The notes beneath the pieces were generated by a model. It was given only the letters and a program-made list of their open reading frames with translations, was not told where the DNA came from and made no database searches. Source: Lingula anatina (taxonomy: Eukaryota; Brachiopoda; Lingulata; Lingulida; Lingulidae). From it: a stretch of 29,598 nucleotides of DNA. The stretch covers positions 13,248-42,845 of the forward strand of contig NW_019776003.1 in NCBI RefSeq assembly GCF_001039355.2. Reading direction: 5' to 3'. Below are positions 19,228 through 26,586 of the stretch, piece after piece; position 1 is the stretch's first letter, and every line of letters starts with the position of its first letter. The translations under genes and the position numbers were made by a program.

Positions 19228-19600
19228 GACAGACACCTGACACAGTGACACCTGACACAGTGACATCTGATAGTGACACCTGACAGAGTGACATCTAATA
19301 GCCTTATGAAGGAATATGAAATGTGACACCTGGCAGTGTGACAACTGGCAATGTGACATCTGACACCTTGCTGCAGGACACCTGGCAGCATGTTACATGA
19401 CAATGTGACACCTGGCAATATGACACCTGGCAGTATGACACATGGCAGCATGATACCTGGCAATGTGACACATGGCAGCATGACACCTGGCAATGTGACA
19501 CCTGGCAATGTGACACATGGCAGCATGACACCTGGCAATGTGACACCTGGCAATGTGACACATGACAGCATGATACCTGGCAATGTGACACATGGCAGCA
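19228..19600. repeat. 15-bp tandem array (TGACACCTGGCAATG family)
   Basis: The units are mostly 15 bp. The 5' part is diverged (GACACCTGACACAGT), and the core at 19321-19600 alternates CACATGGCAGCATGA and CACCTGGCAATGTGA, giving a 30-45 bp higher-order period. Because 15 is a multiple of 3, every frame on both strands stays open and gives spurious repetitive ORFs. Confidence 0.95.
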
Positions 19601-19609
19601 TCATTCTTT

Positions 19610-20926
19610 TGTTATTTCAGCTTCCTCCTGCATTGACACAATAGCACGCCACACTGTCGAAGTCTCGCGGAAAGGGCGACCACCTTTTCAAGGTCGACCT
19701 CGAAATGGGGACCTGTTACCAATGTAAACTTTTACCGACCTCTAGCGACAAGTGGTGAAGAATGGTATTTGATCCATGTAGGCGACCTCCCATTATACAT
19801 GTTTAACAAGCATTTGGTCATCCATTTGCGCATCTGTAGAATTTGGGCAACCTTCGTTTTAAAACCTACATGAATAAATATTTTTGAAATTTTATAATAA
19901 TTGTGTTAAATAGCAATAACTTTTTTTAAAATTATAACGTATTGTATTATTTTTTATTATTTATAAATTTTTATTTCTACGGAGCCCTTTATCAAAATAC
20001 ATAAATGAATAAAATTAAAAAGAAAAATGAAAAAAAAATTACTTATTTTTGGTATCTGTTTATTATTATCTAAATTTAAAATGAAAAATGAAAATTTTAC
20101 AGTGGAAGGAAGAAGTAAACGTAAATATCTTAAGGGTTATTAAGACATTAATATTTTTTATTTGTACTTAACAAAAACCTTTATAAATATTTATAAGAGA
20201 TGTTATGGCAAATTAAATACCAGCATGCACTCAGTCATTTTGCATACGCAAATACTACCAATTTTTTTTATTAATTTTCAATGTTCTTTGAATATTTTAG
20301 AAATATGTAGCAGAAAAAGAGAAAGCAATTTTAGACGAGGGCGGCACACCTGTTACAGTCTACAGTGAATTTGGGGTTAGCTTAATTGTTTAATGTTTTA
20401 TGAAAAGAAAAAGATACATATATTTTTAATGATATAAGAAAATAATGTCTCAATATAAGCAATATCCATGGGCAGTGGCAGATTTATGATCGGTGGTTTA
20501 TTTTTAAATTTTTAACTTTGAGTAGCTGAATAATAGTTCTAAACCGTACCAAATGGCACCTTTTGCCCTCTAAAATACTAAAATATTTAGGTGGACCTTC
20601 AGTGGTCGGAACCCAACGCCAAGGGTGTGGAGGGTGGTTGGCTTGGTATCCACGCCACCAATGGATGATTTTGAAGAAGAAATAGATGCAGACGGAGATG
20701 AAGGTACTAAGTAACATAGGAGGAAAATAAAAGAACCAAAATTTAATAGTCGGATTATAAGTAAATGAAATATGTTTAACTTGTAATAATTGTGAAATAA
20801 ATAAGGTTAAGATATAATAATTGTGCGTGCGCGCACGAGCGACCCATGTGTTAAAATGTCATATTAAAATATTAGATATATCTCCATACTTTTTATTTAT
20901 ATATTTTTATAAATTTATTTTACCAG
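19610..20926. other. AT-rich spacer upstream of the DUF6589-like exons
   Basis: The sequence is markedly AT-rich from 19855. A splice-like acceptor (TTTTAG) near 20300 and an acidic open stretch near 20657-20703 (MDDFEEEIDADGDE, followed by GGTACTAAG) could be exon pieces of the same gene. No family match supports this. Confidence 0.35.
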
Positions 20927-21526
20927 TTAAAGGCTATGCCCTGGTGTGGGACAATGTCCAGTTGAAAACGAAAAGAAGACATCACGTCAAGGATGGAAGG
21001 GAAAATTTTCATACATGGGCATTGTGTTATGCAATTAAAAACTAAATTAGGTAAGTTTTATTTTAATATGTTTCTTTAAGTAAAATAAAGTATAATTTTA
21101 TAATAAAAAGTAAGTGGTACTCCAATGCAATTTGGTTTTTTAATACTCTAATTATCTATAGTTTCATGCACCTGGATGACAACTACAGAAACTGCATTTC
21201 AGCAAGGGACATACCCATTAAAAATTTCCTGCCTACAGTACAAGATAATGATTTTCTGAAAGACAGAATGGGTAAGTACTCTTTTTAACATGTTAAAATT
21301 TAATCGAATAGATATTTTAAGTATTCATCAAATAAGTGATATGTTTCTGTAATACTTATATTTCACACATTTACAGTTGTCATTGTTCAAGGTATTGCTT
21401 GGAAATATATGCTTGGTGTGAGGGAGAAGTTCAAGCCCATCTTCCACATTGTCCATGAATACTCCGAAGACATGTCCAGGAAAAGTGAAAGGGTAAGGGT
21501 ACCGTGAGCTTGTAAGGCCGAAAACT
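20927..21526 (+). pseudogene. DUF6589-like protein, three spliced exons with stops
   Basis: Exon 20927-21050 (acceptor TTTTACCAG, donor GTAAGT) reads GYALVWDNVQLKTKRRHHVK and ends at AIKN followed by an in-frame TAA at 21043. Exon 21162-21271 (acceptor TCTATAG, donor GTAAGT) reads FMHLDDNYRNCISARDIPIK. Exon 21377 onward (acceptor TTTACAG) reads VVIVQGIAWKYMLGVREKF and HEYSEDMSRKSER. It then has two TGA codons (about 21502 and 21526) before the frame opens again. Phases are compatible across both introns. The order 'Y.L.WDN.Q...H', 'HLDD...ARDIP...LP', 'MV.IV.RIL......HEYS..M..KSE' is that of the DUF6589 domain found in many invertebrate repeated genes. Function is unknown. Stops make it a likely pseudogene. 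Confidence 0.5.
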
Positions 21527-21987
21527 GAGGCAAGTCTCCAATAGATGTACCTGGTGCCCAATTTATCCAGGATTTGGCCCAGGCTCTGCCTGGGGAAGAT
21601 CAAAGCCTATATTTCAAAACACTGGTGGCAGGGGTGGCTACCATCTATAAAAATGGGCTTTGTTCCCCAGGTAGTTATGCCATGTCTCTGGCATGGTTGC
21701 AGCAGGTGGCCTACCAATTACAATCCAGGGGGCTTGCGTCCAAAAACTGGATTGAGAAAAATGTTTGGTGCCTTCCCAAGAATTATACACCACCTGCGCG
21801 AGTCTTGAAATCTGCTCCCTCCATGGAGTATGATGGACAGAAGACTTGCAATTTCAGGCTTCAGAAAGACCTAAACATTACCCTCATTACCCAGGTGGTT
21901 GATGGGAGTGGCTCGGTTCAGCCTATGGGCAATTGGGCGAGGCTGAACTTGGTGTCAAATAACATCGACCCCCAACTCCAGTCTTGA
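21527..21987 (+). CDS. Unidentified open reading frame following the DUF6589-like exons
   Basis: The frame is open for about 153 codons from just after a TGA (21526) to TGA at 21985-21987, and is in register with the preceding DUF6589-like exon. It includes IDVPGAQFIQDLAQALPGED, GSYAMSLAWLQQVAYQLQSR, LASKNWIEKNVWCLPKNYT and DLNITLITQVVDGSGSVQPM. I do not recognise the family. A broken second copy lies at 25577-25870. It sits directly before the minisatellite and the SWIM/YqaJ exon, so it may encode an upstream part of that protein or the end of the DUF6589-like one. There is no start codon of its own that stands out. Confidence 0.4.
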
Positions 21988-22055
21988 CTCCATTGAGGAG
22001 GACAGACTTCTTGGAGTCCCAAGGGAGACCGAAACCAGTGTGAAATCTCAACATA

Positions 22056-22880
22056 CCTGTCATCTCATCTAGCTGGACCTCTGACCCTCCAAACAACTAA
22101 CTGTTCACACAGTGTCAGGTAGACAACATGAAGTCCAGGTACCTGTCATCTCATCTAGCTGGACCTCTGACCTTCCAAACAACTAACTGTTCACACAGTG
22201 TCAGGTAGACAACATGAAGTCCAGGTACCTGTCATCTCATCTAGCTGTACCTCTGACCCTCCAAACAACTAACTGTACACACAGTGTCAGGTAGACAACA
22301 TGATGTCCAGGTACCTGTCATCTCATCTAGCTGGACCTCTGACCCTCCAACAACTAACTGTTCACACAGTGTCAGGTAGACAACATGAAGTCCAGGTACC
22401 TGTCATCTCATCTAGCTGGACCTCTGACCTTCCAACAACTAACTGTTCACACAGTGTCAGGTAGACAACATGAAGTCCAGGTACCTGTCATCTCATCTAG
22501 CTGGACCTCTGACCCTCCAAACAACTAACTGTTCACACAGTGTCAGGTAGACAACATGAAGTCCAGGTACCTGTCATCTCATCTAGCTGGACCTCTGACC
22601 CTCCAAACAACTAACTGTTCACACAGTGTCAGGTAGACAACATGAAGTCCAGGTACCTGTCATCTCATCTAGCTGGACCTCTGACCCTCCAAACAACTAA
22701 CTGTTCACACAGTGTCAGGTAGACAACATGAAGTCCAGGTACCTGTCATCTCATCTAGCTGGACCTCTGACCCTCCAAACAACTAACTGTTCACACAGTG
22801 TCAGGTAGACAGCATGAAGTCCAGGTACCTGTCATCTCATCTAGCTGGACCTCTGACCCTCCAAACAACTAACTGTTCAC
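22056..22880. repeat. 86-bp minisatellite, 9 full units plus a partial (copy 1)
   Basis: Units begin CCTGTCATCTCATCTAGCTG at 22056, 22142, 22228, 22314, 22399, 22484, 22570, 22656, 22742 and 22828. All are 86 bp except two adjacent 85-bp units that share loss of one A (CCAACAAC). The array ends mid-unit at TAACTGTTCAC. Homogeneity is very high. Confidence 0.97.
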
Positions 22881-22882
22881 TT

Positions 22883-22944
22883 ATGCAAATATAGAGTGCA
22901 TTAGAGATGATCTTGACAATCTGCACTCATAATCATATGCAAAT
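22883..22944 (+). promoter_or_regulatory. Two ATGCAAAT octamers in a 54-bp direct repeat
   Basis: ATGCAAAT occurs at 22883-22890 and 22937-22944, each followed by ATAGARTGCATTAGAGATGA. The octamer is the POU-domain (Oct) site, but here it is part of a repeated segment, so function is only a possibility. The same pair is kept in copy 2 (26300 and 26354). Confidence 0.3.
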
Positions 22945-23037
22945 ATAGAATGCATTAGAGATGATCTAGCTCATCTGCACTGACACAGTAAAATACTTCC
23001 TGTCTCAGAAGATCTGTTTTAACTTGTAGAAGTCATA

Positions 23038-23251
23038 GACCCCATTTCCAGAGATTAGATCGATCTACTTTAGATCGACCTAACTCCCTGGGGGTTTACG
23101 CTTAATAGCTGTCAGCCGGGTGGACACGAAAGTTAATTACCCCCTTACAGCTTGTAGTAGGCGGGACGGACATTTAAGCCGGATTATCTGCCAGTAATCT
23201 AGTGAGACTCCCCGCGGGGATAGATCGATCTAAAAGCTCTGGGAATACAGC
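23038..23251 (+). mobile_element. 214-bp MITE, forward orientation
   Basis: The empty site in copy 2 (GTCATATACTAG at 26449-26460) shows the insertion directly. In copy 1 the element lies between CATA (23034-23037) and CATA (23252-23255), a 4-bp target duplication. The ends are imperfect inverted repeats carrying CCAGAG and the palindrome TAGATCGATCTA. The element is non-coding. Confidence 0.75.
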
Positions 23252-23386
23252 CATATACTAGTGTAAAGAATGCAATTTTTCCATATAACTTACACTTGGG
23301 TAAGTCATTATTTTAATCTTTAAGGCCTGTTTGAAATGATGTTCCAAATCCTGTACAAGTTATGAACATTTGCTCTCTTTTTTCAG

Positions 23387-24960
23387 ATTGGGGGAAACTA
23401 GTTCATACATTGGAATGGTGCTGTATTAAAGTAGAAACCACAGTGAGGCTAGGATACACAATCTCTGCCTGCACTGATTTGCCATGTCAGTGGAATGAAT
23501 GCTATGTTAAGGATGTTGAACCAGCCCCCATTGCATCTATACAGTGAAGAGGCTAAGAAAAAGCTGAGGGAGAGCACAAGAGTCCACAGGGAAATGCCGC
23601 GGCCAGCCACTTACTAGGAACAGCACAGATTCCTACAGTCAATTATACATGGGACTGCTGCAGTCGGACTTAGTGCCTGGAGCGAGTACAATGAGGCCTT
23701 CACAGAAGAAAATTCTGAAGATTTTGGCCCTGTTACCACGGTTCCAGACAATCTGAGAACTCTCTATAAGGAACAATACACGACCCTTAGCAAGGAAGAT
23801 ATGATTGATGTGTGTAATGACATTTATGCTAAACATGATATAACACCTGAGGAAATTAAAAGTGTTGAGGAGACAACAAGGTTTCAATCCTCATCCTCGG
23901 CCTGGCATGAAATAAGGACTGGCAGAATAACTGCATCTATTGCTGGTGATGTTATGCAAACAAGCATTCCCAAGCTATCCTCTATACTGCTACAGAAAAA
24001 TGCAAACCATCTGACCAGCCTCTTATATCCCATTCACACTACAGTTGCAAAAATGCGCATTTCTATAATCCGAATTTTTCGTGGGGAATTCAATTCGGTA
24101 TTGCGTTCACACACACTAAGCGAAACCGAATTACACGTTGAAAATTTCAGGTTTAACTTCCTGTTTTGAACACTCGTGCATACGCCGCACAGGAAATCTT
24201 AAAATACCAACAAAAATTTGTGACGACAAATGCAACTATAAAGACATTCCAGCATTCTTGAGAAGTATAAGATGGCAAAATAAGTTTGTTTCCTCATGTT
24301 GTAGTGAGTGGTGACCTCCAAATACGTTTGGTGCAATCGAAAAGTAATAAACAAGCGTTCATAGATACCCGCACTTATCTGCACACATGCGCAGTTAGAT
24401 CTGTACAGGTGTCGATTCCGGTAAGTTATCCAGATCGCGCTTAGAAATCCACCTCGCTTGCAGGATTTTGAAAATGCGCATTACAAAAATCCTCTTGCGT
24501 TCACACTACTGCATTTATTCGAATTGTGACCTAATTGGCAATTTATCCGGATAACTGAGCGTAGTGTGAACGGGGTATTAGAGTACCTGCTGTTGAGTGG
24601 AGAGAGATTGAATGAGGAGAATGCTTATGATCTGTACAGGCATGTTGTTCAGGAAGACCCACGCAAGCCAAAGCTGTGCCCATCAGGAAGAGTGTATGTG
24701 GCAGACCATGTTGGGCTTCAACATTCTGCTGGCCCATTTAACAAAGTCAGGCTTACTGCTTTCACCACAAAAACTACATTTTGGTGCATCCCCAGATGGC
24801 ATCATCACATGTTCATGTTGCGGACTTGGTGTTCTTGAGATAAAATACCCTTTCAACTGCCGTGAGAACACCCAGGAGGATATATCCAAGGAGAAATTCT
24901 GCCTAGATGATTCATTTTCTCTCTCTCGAAGGCTGTATTCCCAGAGCTTTTAGATCGATC
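23387..24960 (+). pseudogene. SWIM / YqaJ-type nuclease exon, copy 1 (interrupted by a MITE)
   Basis: The acceptor CTTTTTTCAG at 23377-23386 precedes the exon. First comes the second half of a SWIM finger, damaged here (C and H replaced: ETSSYIGMVLY), then ACTDLPCQWNECYVKDVEPA. A frameshift shared with copy 2 follows, then LHLYSEEAKKKL. Near 23890 is SSSSAWHEIRTGRITASIAG, the conserved N-terminal motif of YqaJ-like nucleases. After the 552-bp MITE (24026-24577) the frame resumes NEENAYDLYRHVVQED, then (shifted) LHFGASPDGIITCSCCG (D codon 24795) and GVLEIKYPFNCRE (E and K codons 24837 and 24843). Together these are the D...ExK active site of the PD-(D/E)XK fold. The sequence ends FCLDDSFSL before the second 214-bp MITE. 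The YqaJ family cuts DNA (lambda-exonuclease-like); the copy is inactive through frameshifts and insertions. Confidence 0.7.
24026..24577. mobile_element. 552-bp PIF/Harbinger-like MITE inserted in the YqaJ exon
   Basis: The terminal repeats are TATCCCATTCACACTAC (24026-24042) and, reversed, TACCCCGTTCACACTAC (24561-24577). The element is flanked by TTA at 24023-24025 and 24578-24580. Copy 2 has the empty site CCTCTTAGAGTAC (27181-27193), with a single TTA. A 3-bp TWA duplication is the hallmark of PIF/Harbinger. The tip motif GCGTTCACAC also recurs inside near both ends (24112 and 24494). No transposase is encoded. Confidence 0.8.
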
Positions 24961-25145
24961 TATCCCCGCGGGGAGTCTCACTAGATTACTGTCAGATAAT
25001 CCGGCTTAAATGTCCGTCCCGCCTACAACAAGCTGTAAGCGGGTAATTAACTTTCGTGTTCGCTCGGCTGACAGCTATTTAGCGTGAACCCCCAGGGAGT
25101 TAGGTCGATCTAAAGTAGATCGATCTAATCTCTGGAAATGGGGTC
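24932..25145 (-). mobile_element. 214-bp MITE, reverse orientation
   Basis: This is the reverse complement of the element at 23038-23251 with a few substitutions and exactly the same length. It begins GCTGTATTCCCAGAGC and ends CTCTGGAAATGGGGTC. Copy 2 lacks it at the equivalent place (near 28170). Flanks GAAG/AAAG give only a tentative target duplication. Confidence 0.75.
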
Positions 25146-25575
25146 AAAGAAAAAAAAAGTACTATGCCCACAAGTACTTTGTGCATAAACTTACATTAGA
25201 CTACTGTCGTCTACACCCAAGTTTTTGCCGTACGTTCTGTCCTATCTTCTACTATAACCCAGGACCCCATACCAGGCACGGCTGGCAAACTAACTGGTTG
25301 AGACAAGTACAGAAAACAAGCACGACAGAGGCTCCATTCACGTTTTGAATCTCGTAAATTATCGGACCTGACGCGAGGTTAGCCAAGGACGCCTTGGTGT
25401 CTCAACCGTGATTGTGTTTTTGACCTCGCACCAGCCTTTCAGCGGACTTTCGCGCTTCTGCTTCGTCGGAGCTCATTTGTGCATATTTTTTCAGAACTGC
25501 ATTGTTATTTATTAATTTTGCCAAAGCCTATTTGAAGATGAAAAAAAAAAAGAGAGTGAAGAACCTCCCTAAACA
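25146..25575. other. Unassigned tail of block 2, copy 1
   Basis: It is repeated at 28185-28612, including AAACTTACATTAGACTACTG and GGACCTGACGCGAGGTTAGC. No ORF of note is present. It may be the remainder of another element. Confidence 0.4.
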
Positions 25576-25576
25576 N
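25576..25576. other. Single N at the junction of the block 2 duplicates
   Basis: It lies exactly between the end of copy 1 and the mid-ORF start of copy 2, as at 15526. Confidence 0.8.
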
Positions 25577-25870
25577 AAGGGTGGCTACCATCTATAAAAA
25601 GGGGCTTAGTTCCCCGGGTAGTTATGCCATGCCTCTGGCATGGTTGCAGCAGGGGGCTTGCGTCCAAAGACTGGATTGAGAAAAATGTTTGGTGCCTTCC
25701 CAAGAATTATACACCACCTGCACGAGTCTTGAAATCTGCTCCCTCCGTGGAGTATTATAGACAGAAGACTTGCAATTTCAGGCTTGGGAAAGAGCTAAAC
25801 ATTACCCTCATTACCCAGGTGGTTGATGGGAGTGGCTCGGTTCAGCCTATGGGTGGAAACGCAATTGAGT
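25577..25870 (+). pseudogene. Copy 2 of the unidentified ORF, truncated and frameshifted
   Basis: It matches 21631-21930 but begins abruptly after the N. It has lost 23 bp near 25650, which removes the segment around VAYQLQS and shifts the frame. Downstream the reading resumes as LASKDWIEKNVWCLPKNYT and ends early. Confidence 0.6.
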
Positions 25871-25986
25871 GAGGCTGAACTTGGTGTCAAATAACATCAA
25901 CCCCAACTCCAGTCTTGACTCCATTGAGGAGGACAGACTTCTTGGAGTCCCAAGGGAGACCGAAACCAGCATGAAATCTCAACATA

Positions 25987-26297
25987 CCTGCCATCTCATC
26001 TAGCTGGACCTCTGACCCTACAAACAACTAACTGTTCACACAGTGTCCGGTAGACAACATGAAGTCCAGGTACCTGTCATCTCATCTAGCTGGACCTCTG
26101 ACCCTCCAAACAACTAACTGTTCACACAGTGTCCGGTAGACAACATGAAGTCCAGGTACCTGTCATCTCATCTAGCTGGACCTCTGACCCTCCAAACAAC
26201 TAACTGTTCACACAGTGTCTGGTAGACAACATGAAGTCCATGTACCTGTCATCTCATCTAGCTGGACCTCTGACCCTCCAAACAACTAACTGTTCAC
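25987..26297. repeat. 86-bp minisatellite, 3 full units plus a partial (copy 2)
   Basis: Units start at 25987, 26073, 26159 and 26245, and the array ends at the same place within the unit as copy 1 (TAACTGTTCAC). Two units carry the variant GTGTCCGG and a third reads GTGTCTGG, against GTGTCAGG in copy 1. Confidence 0.97.
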
Positions 26298-26299
26298 TT

Positions 26300-26361
26300 A
26301 TGCAAATATAGAGTGCATTAGAGGTGATCTTGACTAACTGCACTCATAATCATATGCAAAT
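26300..26361 (+). promoter_or_regulatory. Two ATGCAAAT octamers (copy 2)
   Basis: Octamers lie at 26300-26307 and 26354-26361 with the same 54-bp spacing as in copy 1. Confidence 0.3.
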
Positions 26362-26586
26362 ATAGAATGCATTAGAGGTGATCTAGCTCATCTGCACTAA
26401 CACAGTAAAATACTTACTGTCTCAGAAGATCTGTTTTAAGTTGTAGAAGTCATATACTAGTGTAAAGAATGCAATTTTTCCATATAACTTACACTTGGGT
26501 AAGTCATTATTTTAATCTTTAAGGCCTGTTTGAAATGATGTTCCAAATCCTGTACAAGTTATGAACATCTGCTCTCTTTTTTTCAG

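Larger units (their letters stand above)
15527..19245 (+). repeat. Block 1, copy B
   Basis: This is the second, direct-orientation copy of 12098-15525. It includes the complete fold-back MITE at 16316-16618 and runs on into the full 15-bp tandem array, where copy A is cut off. Confidence 0.9.
21631..25575 (+). repeat. Block 2, copy 1 (direct duplicate of 25577-28612)
   Basis: The block is collinear with 25577-28612: unknown ORF, 86-bp minisatellite, octamer pair, SWIM/YqaJ exons, common tail. It contains three private insertions (214, 552 and 214 bp) and a longer minisatellite, and ends exactly at the N at 25576. Confidence 0.9.

Noticed and set aside
19224-19644. Long repetitive ORFs on both strands (up to 126 codons)
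   Set aside because: They are produced by a 15-bp tandem array whose period is a multiple of three; composition is purely repetitive.
21493-21544. A 52-bp intron between the DUF6589-like exon and the following ORF
   Set aside because: GT and AG are present, but removing it would put the downstream region in the wrong frame. Unspliced, both parts share one frame apart from two stops.
22056-22880. CRISPR-like array
   Set aside because: The repeats are contiguous 86-bp units without distinct spacers, in a eukaryotic context; this is a minisatellite.
23038-25145. A single 2.1-kb transposon with 214-bp terminal inverted repeats carrying the YqaJ nuclease
   Set aside because: Copy 2 carries the same nuclease segment without the repeats. 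The first repeat has its own target duplication and inverted ends, so these are two separate MITE insertions.
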